A DNA stretch of 64,000 nt from Cenococcum geophilum 1.58 (lineage: Eukaryota > Ascomycota > Dothideomycetes > Gloniales > Gloniaceae), in the NCBI GenBank assembly GCA_001692895.1, contig KV748186.1, forward strand, positions 2,781,785 through 2,845,784, in the 5' to 3' direction. A program made the translations under genes and the position numbers. Positions 32,338-44,307 of the stretch are shown here, piece by piece (positions within the stretch are counted from its first letter, which is position 1; every line of letters begins with the position of its first letter). Below the pieces are notes generated by a model. That model saw nothing but the letters and a program-made list of their open reading frames with translations, did not search any database and had not been told where the DNA came from.

Positions 32338-35300
32338 TCATCGCCTGAGTCCAGTAGAAGGGCCTGGTTGGCCGTCCATGTTACCAGTGAGCTCAGCAAC
32401 GCGAGCTTTAATACGAGCAACGCGGCTCTCAATTGTCTCCTCACCGCTAGTCTCCCCTTCATCGGTGCGTGCACTCTGGCTTTGGTTTATTCGGGATTGC
32501 TCTTCACTCAGTCTAGCGGCACGCTCAGCGGCATTCCTCCTAATTTGAGCCCACCTGTCTTGAGAAGGCTGAACCTGAGGCGGCAGATCGACGGACCGCT
32601 CAGAGACATCGTCAGCCGCCGGTGCTGGCTGGGGGTACGAATATGCTTGCGGCTGGTGGCTCTCCTGTTGCGTTTGAGAGTGAAGGGCCGCTCCAGCGCG
32701 TGCGGTAAACGATTGCGGTGGGGCTGGTGTAGGCTCTTCGTCCGAATCCTCTGGAACAAAAGCCGGCATATCGTCTATCGGACCTTGATCAAACCGGACA
32801 AAGGCATGATCCACCCCACGCTGCTCACTGGTGTTCATGCGAGGACCAGTGGGCCGAGCGACTTCGTCATGATAATCATGAGATACCGCAGAGATGGCCG
32901 GGCTTAGCTCAACCGCGGGTGAGTGAGCAACAATAGGTTCAGGCTTCTCCATTTGGACGCTAGCGACGGGAGACTTCTCTTCTGGTTGCGAAACCGGCGA
33001 AGGCTTCTTTTGGAGAATAGACAAACGTCGTCCAACAGTCGACGTCGGCACATGCAGACCGTTCTCGGGTTCTATTGACTGGGGTGCCTCTGACTGGTCC
33101 AAACTATCACGTGGCTTCTTGGTAAAGAGCTTCCTGAGTCCACCTGCACCGGTATTCTTCTTCAACTTGTTCGGAGAAGGTTTCTTGCCAGGAACAGCCT
33201 CTAAGCTAGGTCTCTGGTTATCCCAGGCCCTCATTGAGGCCTCTTCGGCAAGGTTTGGCTCAGGTGATGCTACCTGCTTTCGCTTAGGACCAGATTTCCG
33301 AAGAGCTGGATGCTCGCCAAGTTGGTACGCATGATGAGTTGGTTTATCATCTAATGGGGTGAGTTGCGTAGGTGTAGCCGCCGGTAGAATTGCTTGGGCT
33401 GCAGCCGAAGCTTCAGCTTTCTTGGATAGCACGGCTGCCGCGGTCGGAATTGAGGGCAGAGGAGTAGGCCGAGGAGATTGCATTTCTTTCCTGGCGGCTA
33501 TTGCGCTGGTCTCTTGCTTGGGAAGCGCAGGTAGCTCACGATTCGAAACTTCCTTAGGTAGTCCCGGTGATGCAGTACCATTTGTCCTAGGGCTATTAAT
33601 GAGTACAAGATTGTCCCTTGACCCTTTTCCAGTATTGATATTCCCAAGATATTTAGCGCGGATGATATCTTTGTCGAACTCCTTTGCCCATTTCATCGCA
33701 GGAGCAGCCTCGCTCATGATAACAGGCTGCAGTGTCATGACACTATTTGTCTTCATCGACATCGTGTCGTCAACTCGGGCTCGTCGTTGACCGCTTTGCT
33801 CAGCAGCTTGTTCTTTCTGTTTCTGCGCCAGTTTAGCAGCTGCAGCTTGAATTCGTGCGTGCTGGTCCGGGCCGATGCTAGTTTTGCTCATTGGTGTATT
33901 TGCGTTATTTCTGTAAGGATCCGTCTGAAGTATAGGAGGCTTCTTGCCAGTTGACTTCCTTCGTCCGAGTCGTCCTCGTCTAGTAAAACTAAAGCGACCT
34001 TTCTTTTCCGCAATGTAAGCCCCCTCTTCCGGACCGGGCGAGGCACCTTTAACTTGTTCCTCAATAACCAACCACTTGGCTCCTGGAATGTGGGTTTCTA
34101 TAAGAGCGCATCGCCCAAAAACGGCCTTCCGCTCAGTCGGTTCCTCTCCAGCCAAACTCGTCATCCAGACCCACCAGAATGTGTCGTCAAGATCAAATTG
34201 AGTAATGCTGGCGAGCTCTCCAGGCTCGAGATGGTCCTCCTGGACACCAATTCTCATGTGAGACTGTGAGCTGTGAACACGGGCCGCTTCTCCTATGGGA
34301 GGGAGAACTTTGTCCGGCGGAAGAAGTAAGGGCGTTGGAGAGGTCTGGCCATTCTCGTCTGCGAAACCAGAAGAGAGGAAGTCTGCCCATGAAGGAGTTG
34401 TGGGACGGCCAAAATCTGTATTCCTGGACCCCGGCCCGGCCCGCATCCCCTGAGGGCCAGCGGAGCCCCCAGAAAACGTTGATCCATTCGTGTTCGGAGA
34501 GTCTGCACCACCATGTAAACCAGAAAACCCTAGATCCTCAAAACGAGACCAAGATGCATCTTGAACAATCTCATCAGATGGGACGACTGATTGATTTGTC
34601 GACGAAATGCATTTAAGTACTCGCCGACACTCGTCCGTGAGGGCCTTGATCGGATCTTCATAAGACGAGAACTGTTGCAACGCTTCGTCATCGTCTCGGT
34701 ATTCGAAATGTTTCGCTCGACGGAGGAGCGCAAATGGTGTGGGAGAAACTGAATCCACGATCATGACAACTCTTGTGGTAGATGTCTGCATGAGAGAGGG
34801 CGTCTGAGGCGGATATTCAGTCTGTGACACGAGAGCCTGGAGTGACCGTGGCAGCGTGGAGATACCACTGATCCCAGTGACAGAATCTGGCGATAGTGAT
34901 CGCAGATACGCGAAGAATAGATGGCTCGCCGCGTCAGCGCCCCTAAATAAATGAGTTTGATTAGTTCTAAAAGACACAGATGCCTGGAAGCTTACCTTTC
35001 CCAGGATCGGTAACCACCATCAAAACCTTTACCGTCATCAGAGTGTGCAAAAGCCCACCAGCCCGCCATCCTAGACAATTTTCTTCCGCCAAGTCCATTG
35101 GTCTTTCCTCGTGCAGCTACTGCGGAAAGCAGGTCAAAAAAGTCAAAGATGATCTGCTTTCGGGCATCCGAGTCCACACTGAGAGGTATGAAAGTGTCAA
35201 ATGCATGCCGAGCTAGGTTAGAATCTAGTAATGATGATTAGCAAGTTCAACAGGCAATATCAATATCCATGCTGTTGCTTGCTTACCCGACTCCCCGATT

Positions 35301-35875
35301 TTGAAGAGCTCATAAGCATCCCAAGTGACTACACCGCCAGGTAACCTGCTCCAGCACCATTTCATAATACTGCAGAGGACCTATAATCGTCAGCGCCTCT
35401 CTCGGTCACGAAATCTTATGTCTGTTTTCTCACCATAGGTTCCGTCAGACGCAATTCCTGATGAAGGCCCTCGCCCCTGTAGTGAGAGGAACCCTCGTAT
35501 TGTGACTTAAAGAAATTTCGAATGAAGTTTCGTGCTGCGCTAGGATCGGAAGCGGGGCGAAAAGGAAGAAGAAGGAAAGGCATGTCCAGCGCTATACGGA
35601 AATCAATCAGTTAAACTATTAGATGGAATATCGTGAGAGAAGGGGGTATGCTCGAATACTGAGACCATCGTACCTCTAGACTTCATTTCTTGTGTACAGA
35701 CATGTATCAATTCCTGGATCTCTTCTGGTGCAACGTCTTTGCGTAACCATGCCTCTTCCCACCTGGGCTTCGGCGGCACCACGGGGCCGCCGTTTTGCTG
35801 GTCCGCGTACTTTCCAGCCTTTGACGCGGACCTAGAGCCTTCCCTAGACTTGAAAACATTCCTAAAGAAGGGCAT
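32338..35875 (-). CDS. Msb1/Mug8-domain morphogenesis protein (RhoGAP-like), 5 exons
   Basis: The minus-strand exons are 35674-35875, 35434-35591, 35287-35380, 34996-35224 and 32338-34942, joining in frame to 1095 residues. The N-terminal ~450 residues form the Msb1/Mug8 (DUF1708) domain. It starts MPFFRNVFKSREGSRSASK and includes RWEEAWLRKDVAPEEIQEL, FLLLPFRPASDPSAARNFIR, LRLTEPMVLCSIMKWCWSRL, YRSWERGADAASHLFFAYLR and ARAKHFEYRDDDEAL-like segments. The remaining ~600 residues are low-complexity, proline/serine/lysine-rich and probably disordered, with a helical patch near the end (RWAQIRRNAAERAARLSEEQ). Budding-yeast Msb1 works with Cdc42/Rho1, the formin Bni1 and Pkc1 at sites of polarised growth. 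A role at hyphal tips is inferred. Confidence 0.85.
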
Positions 35876-38433
35876 TGTGAAAAAAGAGGTGATGCGGGCC
35901 GCCTTCAGGGCCTGCTGAACTGCATCCGCTTTGGGGGAATTCTGGGGAAGTTCGTCGGCAGGGGTATCAGAAAATTGTCGGCGAGGCAGCGATTGCCAGG
36001 AACATGGAATAAAAGGCCCAGGTCGATATGCAAGCAGCAGATGACGTGCGACTTGAGACGAGGGCAATGGTTCTTCGGCAGCTTGAACGCGCACCTGGGA
36101 GCTCTGGACAGGGATCGGGGAAGCTGACAGCAGAGCGCGTCAGTTGTCGAAAAAAAAGTGCCGAAAAGGGTGGGCGGTGAAAGTAAGGATAATGAGGATA
36201 AAATCACGGCAGGCTTTGTGCAACCAGAAGGCGAACAGAGGGAAGAAAAGTCCAATCTGGTGAATTCTGCATGGAATGAAAAGGGAGTTAAGGAGCAAGA
36301 GTCCACTTGGGCACTGTGATATCCACAGGCCCCTAGAAAGTTTTGGATTGGGAGCGCCAAGCGAAATCTTCGCAGACGTGACATGACAAGGCCAGTGACA
36401 ACACATAGCTCCATCACTGCCGCCGTCGCCACAACTGGCGATCACGGATTACGAGAGTCGCCGCTGGGAGGAATCCCCAGGCTGTTCTATAATTGTCGTG
36501 CCCCCGGCGTCACAGGAGATTGCTACGGGCCCGCATCGGGGCGTGATTTGCAGCAATTGCTCTCGGTGCTCTCAGTGCGGGTGAAGTTCTGCGACCAGTG
36601 CTATCGCCGCTCTCCCATCTCCAGAACGCGAACCGGGCGCGAGGCAGATGCAGGCAGGTGCAGGCAGGTGCAGGCAGCCTGGGCGACTAAAGGCGGTCGC
36701 TAGCCCCAAGGTACCAAACTAAAGGTACTAAACGGGGAGCAAAGGCTGAAGCCATTGCAGATGCCACGCTTCTTCCGGCATGGTCTGCTCTCGCCAAAGG
36801 CCCGCCAGAGACCCGCGACGGGACCCGCTCATTTGCCCTGCCCAACGCCTCCCAATACTGTTTTACTTTGCTGCACTGGAAGGGCTCTGCAACAACGTGT
36901 ACTGCTCACCGCCGCCCCACCCTAACGAACACTCTGCAGCGAATGGCTTGCCCTTTCTCCTCCCGGCTAGAAACAAGTGCCAGGGGACCGGGTGAGTTGT
37001 TCTTTTTCTTGTCCCGTCTTGTCCCTTTCAATAAGACAGCGCCGGAGCATTAAGCGAGTGCCACTTTGCCAGCCTTCACTTTCTCTTTTCTCTCGAATCA
37101 GCCCGGCCGAAGCCTGCCAGAGCTGCCAAACACCACATCCCAACTCTCCCAACCTGGGACTGCATACGCTCCTCTTTTCTTTACCAGCCGGTCATTGGCA
37201 CGCACGTCCTCTTTTGTAATCACACACTAGTGAGCGTTTCAGGGTTTCATCGACAGCGCCCTGTGACACGCAGCCCCCGAACCACCCTTTGCCCATTCGT
37301 CATAACCAACAAAGTCGACGGAAGCTTCTTTACATCCGTTCAATTTCCATGAGCACGTCACCCCTAGAAATGTCCAAGATGTCGTTTCTGCAGCGCCTCG
37401 AACCTGTGTCTCCTGGATGATCTTCGTTCCGTCAAATTGCGTATCCACCCGCCCATGCATGAGAGGCGCGTGCTTTGCAAGATCCAAATGTTTGAGAGCA
37501 TTACCAGCATTGCCTAGAAACCGATCATATTTACTTATTACGAGTCTATGATCCGTCAGGGGTGGAAACACTCGGACTTGCCGCTACCGCAGGGTCTTCC
37601 AATGAGGAGGTAGACCCTGATCGCTTTTATCAGCCGTCCCGGGAATCTTAAACAGTGATCTCCCTTGAGGTTCATTCCTGGAGCGAGTTTAGGCATCTCA
37701 GCCTTACAAAATAAAGCTTCCAGGTAAGCGGATTTTTTTCTAAGTATGGCCTTGACGATTCATAAGACGAAGTCAGGGTTTGAACTCGCCTAACTTATCT
37801 TATATTTATGCTTAATTTAATTTTTATCGCCCTTCAATGCATGAAGATATAAAGGATAGTGCGCCTTGGATATACTTATATACTTTTGGTACTCAATCCT
37901 CCAGGCTTGCTTTCTTTTTTTCTTTTTTTTTTTTTCCAATGGCTAGCTCTCAGTTCTTTTTTTTTCCTGCGTATTTTTCCATTCTAGAGGTAATTGAACC
38001 CTACTCTAAATTTATTATTTTTCCCGGGCTCCCCTTAGAAAATAGGGGTGTCTCGGTCTTTCGGCTTGATACTGCGAAGTCAATACCGCCAGAACCCCGG
38101 CAAGAAAATGGTTTATTCGCTGTCAGATCAGGCGAGCATGGTTTAGACTGAAGAAAATGGTCATGCGACGCGGGAGAGCTCTTCAAAAATGTGGACATGT
38201 CGGCTTAATATCCCAGTATATCCCAGTACTACCTTCGTGTCAAGCCTAATCACAGCAAGCGAGTGCATGACAATCCATGCAAGCATCACAGAAATACATC
38301 GGGTACGCTCACACAGGGCCAGTGCCTCTATTCCTACAACCCCATTATCTCACAGCGTCTTTGCAAAGCTCGTGGTCTATTTTCAGCCAGATCCTCTGCG
38401 CTGCCGTTGCTGGTCTTGCGGCTTAGACCAGCC
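35876..38433. other. 2.5-kb intergenic region without a supported gene
   Basis: It holds the presumed promoter and leader of the Msb1-like gene (35876-36450). A triple 10-bp tandem repeat CAGGCAGGTG lies at 36651-36677. There is a pyrimidine-rich stretch near 37910-37940 with a long T run. A minus-strand open frame at 37239-37571 looks somewhat protein-like (QFDGTKIIQETQVRGAAETT) but has no ATG at its head. It may be a worn gene fragment. Confidence 0.45.
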
Positions 38434-38441
38434 CGAGAATC

Positions 38442-38745
38442 CGGTGCTCTTATCAATATTCAATGCTTGTCGGTAAGGATTCACCATAATAACATATTAT
38501 TGAATAATAATATAAATCAAAAAGCATTTAAATATCTATATTATTATTCAATAATATGTTATTATGGTGAATCCTTACCGACAAGCATTGAATATTGATA
38601 ACAGGGTTGCAAAATCAATCAATTCAATTCAATTGCCCGCACAGAGCATAATTTGGGCCGTGTCCTTATGCACCGTATAAATATGCACCGTGTGGGCAAT
38701 TGAATTGAATTGATTGATTTGCAACCCTGATTAATAAAAGCACTG
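38442..38745. mobile_element. hAT-type MITE with perfect 65-bp arms, interrupted by a second MITE
   Basis: The arms 38450-38514 and 38537-38601 are perfect reverse complements (65 of 65). The right TIR continues at 38738-38745 after removal of the nested element. The element starts CGGTGCTCTTATCAATATTC and the right end is the inverse of CAGTGCTT. It is flanked by 8-bp duplications, CGAGAATC (38434-38441) and CAAGAATC (38746-38753), identical except one transition. Without the insert it is about 168 bp and could fold into a near-continuous hairpin with a 22-nt loop. The 8-bp duplication and CAGTGCT-type end fit hAT. Confidence 0.82.
38602..38729. mobile_element. 128-bp hAT-type MITE nested in the right end of another MITE
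   Basis: The TIR CAGGGTTGCAAA... and its inverse extend about 37 bp inward (through TCAATTCAATTGCCC). It is flanked by ATTGATAA (38594-38601) and ATTAATAA (38730-38737), an 8-bp target duplication with one G/A difference. The duplicated target is itself part of the TIR of the host MITE, which fixes the order of insertion. Confidence 0.82.
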
Positions 38746-38899
38746 CAAGAATCCTCCAGCCCGGAACCATCACATGCATATTCCACAGCACAATAGTCAT
38801 TCTACCATATAAGACAGTCAGCGATTTATTATATTCAACCTTCATGTCTTTTACAAAATCGCTGGCCTCCTTCGCGAACTTCGCCCTTACCAAGTTACT

Positions 38900-41080
38900 A
38901 TGACCAGTATTATGGTCAAAACCAGCAACGGTAGTCCATATTTTATTCCACTCCTGCCGCCTTCATACCCTCTAGCGGTTCGCAATCCGTATCTCTCAGG
39001 TACTTCACCTTTCGCAATGTGCTTCGGTCCTTGCCACTCATTGCTGACACTCATTATTCCTTTTCAGCGTGGCTACCTGGTAGTGAGGCTGCTAACCTTC
39101 CCCCGGCTATCCCCGAGTTCTGGATCGGGCAGAAGTCAGGCTGATCTGTCCTTGCCCGTGTCAAAGAAAGCAATGAATGGACAACATAGTTTATTTGGGT
39201 TTAGTGGAAACGATGCGAGTATTACGCCCGCTCAAGTGGTCAGCGGAGAATATACGTCAACTCGTACTATTTTCGTTGTAACTACAGGCAAGGCTACATT
39301 CACTCTGGAGTTTTTCTCGCTAGTGCTTCCAAAAAATTACGTTCGCTAAAGCCTCCCGTTTAGCTATTTAACAGTCACAGCCTCATCCCAAGATGGCTTG
39401 CCTATCCAGGTATACTCTGCCATTGACAGCTCATGGACAGGCCATTTTGAACAGAACGCCCCAATCAATGTGACACAGACTACATCTGAAAGTACTTCGG
39501 TCTATGAGTAGATTCCAATCAACCCCTGTATTCAAAGTTAACGACATGGCTCAATGGGGTAGAGTCGTATTTGCTTCCCGAAAACCTGATACATCGACAA
39601 ATTTTACCTTCACCACCGGTCCCCGAGATATAGTACAAGCGCACTTTGTCAATGGCGGGGAGTCGAGCAATCCGCAGGACGCTTCCCAATCTGATGCTAT
39701 CACCGCCTTTGCCCATGGCTTGGGATCTGTGAAGACGGCCACGGCTATTACATTCGTGATTGGACATTACCATGGGGATGCTATCAACTACAAAAGTAAT
39801 GACCGAACTCCCTACTTCCGATCTGAATATGGAAACCCTGTCTCGGCCGTCGATCATTTTATCGACAATTATGCCTCTGCATACTCGGATTGCGGGACAT
39901 TCAAAAGCAAGCTCCACAATCTGGCCATCAGTACCGGTTGTGGAAAATACCGTAACATCTTAGCTTTGACTGTCCGCCAGGTTTTCGGTGCCATCGAAAC
40001 CACAATCCCCAGCGGTACGAATCCTGCAAATATGAAGGATGTCATGGTTTTTATCAAAGAGCTCTCTTCAAATGGAAACATAAACACTATTGATATTATC
40101 TTCCCTGTAACTCCGCTTTTTTGCGTGCTTGCTCCCGAATACCTTCGTCTTCTGCTAGAGCCACTGGTTCAATATCTAAACACAGGGGTCGTCAAGCAGG
40201 TGTTTCCTCTTCATGATCTGGGAACATATCCAAGCGCTACTGGCCACGACGATGGTGATACGGAAGCCACGCTACCAGAGGCTAATGGCGATCTTTTTAT
40301 ACTTGCTTACATGTAACAAAAAGCTACTAGGAACACTTTGTGGGCGGGGCTAGCTGGCACCTACACGCCTCTTCTCCAAAAATATGTGGACTACCTTAGT
40401 GTTGAAAGCAACGGACTATACATACCTACCCAGCTGAGCACTATTGATTACCCCGGACCCTTGGCATGCCAGACCAATCTGGCTATTAAGGCTGCTGTTG
40501 CTCTGAATGCTTTGGCGTCATGTCACAACAACCATCATATTCCGATACAGGCTTGAATTACTCCAGCGAGTTGTATAATGGTGGAAAGGGTGGTCTAGGG
40601 CCCAGATGCGATTCGGGGCTTACTCATTTTACATCGCAAACCACAGACATGCATAATTGCAACGACTTCGCCTTCTCGACGACATGGAATCTCTATCCCG
40701 ATGTTCTTCTAGGCTTAGGCACTTTCCCTACGAGCGCTGTAGCAATGCAAGATGCATTCTATGTAAGTGCTCGGAAACAACAAGGAGTACAAGCAGACAC
40801 ACGAGGCGATTGGGAAAGCATTTTCTAGGATTTCTGGGCTGCGGCTGCTGCTGATACTTCGAGCAAGTCAAGACAAATTTATATCGACAATATACACGCT
40901 TACATGACGAATAGACGGAATGACCATCCATTTTGTGACAGTTCCATGTCACGGGCGCGGATGCTGGGCTACAATATACCTGGCGAGCAAGGCCAGTTAT
41001 TGGTGGGCATTTTGCAATGTTGGCAAGGCAAGGGGCGGACCTGCTCGAGTGATCATACAGGTTGCTCTATCATTGAGCAT
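38900..41080 (+). pseudogene. Decayed extracellular glutaminase A (GtaA-type)
   Basis: The protein order of fungal glutaminase A is kept in shifting frames. The N-terminal PLLPPSYPLAVRNPYLS is at about 38950. The middle SSQDGLPIQVYSAIDSSWTG lies at 39380-39445 and the open stretch 39504-40316 follows. The latter contains DMAQWGRVVFASR, FIKELSSNGNINTIDIIFP, RLLLEPLVQYLNTG and FPLHDLGTYPSATGHDDG. Near 40400-40800 come QLSTIDYPGPLACQTNLAIK and YPDVLLGLGTFPTSAVAMQD. At least four frame breaks or stops separate these pieces, and no signal peptide is visible upstream, where a nested MITE lies. Intact members are secreted and hydrolyse glutamine to glutamate. Base composition is ordinary, so the damage is mostly by indels. 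Confidence 0.85.
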
Positions 41081-41736
41081 TGAGAGTATTTGACGATTTA
41101 TGAATACAAAACCCTGATGATTTGCAGCTCGGTTTTACATATATATGACATTGGCCTTGGCTCCACTTCAATCAGAGCATTGCCCTAATTAATTGAATAT
41201 CCGTAGCGTGTAGCTAGTACTAATATTTCCCTGATGGGCACATCAATACAAACAGGAATTATCTTCGTAATCCGTTGCCTATGGGAATTGATAAAACAGT
41301 GATACTTGCGACAATTATCTGACATCTAGATACTGTGAGATTGCTTCGTAACCATCGGTAATACTCCTGAATCAGTAGATACATGCAGGCCTAAAATACT
41401 TCATGGATATCCGCAGTGCACTGAACAAGATCGTAAACAAAACGGTAACTCATTCATATTAGGAAACATGTAGCTCCGGAGAATAATTTCCAGGACATGA
41501 TTGGCTGCTCTCTAAATCAATAAGAATCGCATCGATGACAATTGGGCGCTTTGGAAAGGTTTCAGCGTTTACTGAGGTCCTCCGCTCTCTAGGTGATGTC
41601 ATAGATTTGAGCCTTCTTTATAGTCGGCCCAACGCGGCGCATGAGCTCGATGTGCTCTGGGCCTGGACGAGATCTTCAAAGATGTCCGGCAACGAAATAA
41701 ATATAAACCGATCTTCGTTTCAAATTAGCTGTCAGT
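41081..41736. other. Intergenic region
   Basis: Nothing supported. An open frame at 41535-41849 runs in a different frame from the decayed gene that follows and has no recognisable features. Confidence 0.4.
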
Positions 41737-42198
41737 TTCATACAAAACGGTCAAAGACGACGGCACAGTCATCAGGTATGCGTGTGTCCCTACGCTTCAA
41801 TTTAGAAATTATGTTGCTGATTATCCTCGGCGCACAGAGAGTTCAATGAGCTGGTCGATATGAACTCCCCTGAGTTGAAGGAGCGGCTTGGCGCAGATGA
41901 GTCGGCCGGGAGCCGGGTGGAGCAAAGATGATGGATCTGGGGAAACGGTTGGTTATGAGAGGTACGGAAAGAGTCTACTTCTCTAAGTTCAAACCATTGT
42001 TCTTACTCCCTTTCTGCAGTGGCCGGAAAATTATTAATTTTCTCGAGAAGAACCCTAGCGGGGACCCGGAGAAGTATGATTGGGAGAATATTGACCATAT
42101 GCGAAGAGTGGTGGCCTACAAACAAGTGTCAGGAACACGCAGATAGCAAATCTGCCAAATCGTTTAAGAACTGTGGTCACGATGCACAGAAGGGTTGA
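41737..42198 (+). pseudogene. Decayed DUF3140-like gene
   Basis: Pieces read in order as YKTVKDDGTVIR, then after a likely intron (41775-41839, GTATGC...CACAG) EFNELVDMNSPELKERLGAD, then in a shifted frame MDLGKRLVMR. After another likely intron (GTACGG...TGCAG) comes GRKIINFLEKNPSGDPEKYD followed by NIDHMRRVVAY. A last frame change leads to HADSKSAKSFKNCGHDAQKG and a stop. This order (FNELV...GRKIVEILKKNP...DDIEHMRKVVSY...SLKNWGHD) is that of the small DUF3140 proteins found in fungi and bacteria. At least two frameshifts make it non-functional. Function of the family is unknown. Confidence 0.6.
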
Positions 42199-44307
42199 TG
42201 CGGGGAAGGAAGGTCAGTTGTTCTTTGGTGCTTCAATTAGAATAGGGTTGGGATTGTTGCAGGGGAACATCTGCGATGGCGGTATTTTGTAGTCGAGAAT
42301 AGAATCTTTAAATCTAGCGGCCGCATTTCCCACACGGCAATCCCATTCAGCCATCGCTGTCTGATTCTGTTTGATAATGTCTGATGCCAATGGATCAATT
42401 TGGACAAGGCCATGGAAACGGGCGGTTAGGCAGGTAAGCCGTCGTTAATATCCGACATGCTGGTCGGCAAGCACGAAGAGAAATACGGAGGGCAGCATTG
42501 GGGGGAGGGGCACTCAATTGCTTGCGAGAGCATGCCCCTCATGTTTGTGTTCATGACAAATGGCCTAGAGTCTCGACGTCCCAGAGCGTCGATAGAGTAC
42601 GAGATGGATGACGCACGGAGCGTGAGGTCGCTTCTCCATGCGCTTCTATCTTTAGAAGCACCCTCCCGGCTCTCCAACGTCCCCAAGCGCTTAAACGCCC
42701 CAGCCACAACCGTCCACCATCGATCGTCCGAGCCTCTCACCGACGTCGTCCCATAGCAGATGCGTTTCACTCCGTCTTATCTTGCTGCGAGTCGACGTGC
42801 CTGAATCGTTTCTTAGATACTGCACGTTCGGCATTGGATGCGTGTCCTCCTTTTCCCACCCGCCGCCCATCTCCTCTGACGAAGCAATGCGCTCGAAGGA
42901 TCGCTCCCGAGCCTGCTCGCCATGGCCCTGGAAGGCCTGGAAGGCCTGGAAAGGGAAATGGCAAAGAACGCCAATAGGATAGCTCTTGTGTCAGCCTGGA
43001 TGGACGAGGCGATGAGGTGCACGGGCAACACACACAACACACGGAGAATACATAGGCAAAACCCAGGGAGCATATTGTCCTTATTATTGTTTGTATCACC
43101 AACGCGCAAATCTCTAGCACAGCCTTGCACTCCAGCCAGCGAGGTGACTGTCAGGTGTGCCAGGGTAAATGCGCTCCCGAACGGCGCAACAAGCGATTGG
43201 CTTCGGGTATCGAGGGGGATTGAGACTCGTGAGCTGTCGCACGTAGAAGTAGTCTAACGAGGCTCGCATCCTTCTCCGCGCGGCCCGGGACAAAGCCTGA
43301 CAGTCATCGACGGCTAGCATTCCCAAAGCAGTGTCAACGATCGCGGAGCTGTAGATTCGAGGTGCACAACGGGCAACTGGGCACACGAAAGCAGCTGCAG
43401 GCTGCCCCGGAAATGCACTCTCTGACCACCCTGCACACAAATTTAGCTCTTCGGCCATGCTGCCAAATGCTCTGTATCCTGCACTAGACGGGAAATCCCA
43501 TGCTAAATTTGAGGGTATGCCACATGGGCCGGCGGGGAGGACCATGGCCTTGGAAAAGGTTGGTGCTTGTGCCTGCGTGCTGCGTGCGGTGTGCTGGCTG
43601 AAATGGGCCCGCTGGGTTGCTGGGTTACTCCCGGACTTGCAAGGGATTGGAAAGTGTTGGAGAGGGTGCTGGAGGGCGGCGAGAGAAAGTCTGCGGCCTA
43701 CCCGGCCTGCTGGGCTGCGAGACCGCTGGAGCACCGGGCCTGGCATGTTCCCAGCTCAGGGCCTCTCGCCATACTGCAAGAGGCTGCTGGTACTGGGAAG
43801 GTAATTTCGCCCTGAAGCGAACCGGTGCAGCATCGAAATGTCCCTTAAAATAGCTCTTCTGGGCCTACGCCCAACAGAGAATGGCAGCAAAATATCCCTC
43901 TTCTGCCCTCGGGTGTGGCCAATCACTTGCAGCTTTAGAAAATTGCCCGGACGGCTGGAGAAGCGAATTGCAGCAAGGGTCCGGCTTCAAGCTGCTATTA
44001 TTAGGACCCAACGCCCGCCCACCTTCGAGAAAGTCCAAAGCTTCCACTCCAGGTTTATTTGCTCCATCCATCAGAGCCGCATATCATCGTATCGCGTCGT
44101 CGCGACCTTTCGAGATATTTTACATATATCCCCCAGAGACCTCAGTGCCTTGACTGAGTCGCCAGACGCCTGAAACACGCTGCGCATCTCCTCTGCGGCG
44201 TCAAACCATCTCAGACTCGCTCGCCGTTCCCTTCAGCACTTTTCTGCCCCGACTCTGTCTCTGGCGTACCTTAAACCGATGCGCTTTGTTAGTTGAATTA
44301 TCCAACC
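42199..44307. promoter_or_regulatory. Long intergenic region upstream of rlmA
   Basis: About 2.1 kb with overlapping open frames on both strands (42426-43257, 43114-43853) that look like chance frames of GC-rich sequence. A short GGCCTGGAA repeat lies at 42930-42948. The last 200 bp are pyrimidine-rich, as in 5' leaders. It probably contains the promoter of the MADS-box gene; no site is assigned. Confidence 0.45.

Noticed and set aside
37239-37571. Minus-strand 110-codon open frame that looks partly protein-like
   Set aside because: It begins with GTG, has no upstream ATG or convincing exon, and I could not connect it with a family. It is mentioned only in the intergenic entry.
37735-37790. 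Possible tRNA internal promoter (GGGTTTGAACTCG, B-box-like)
   Set aside because: No pairing acceptor stem, T-stem or anticodon arm can be folded around it; probably chance.
42426-43853. Overlapping open frames of 80-210 codons on both strands upstream of rlmA
   Set aside because: Frames overlap on both strands, have repetitive arginine/alanine/serine-rich translations and no domain, and no splice-supported continuation.
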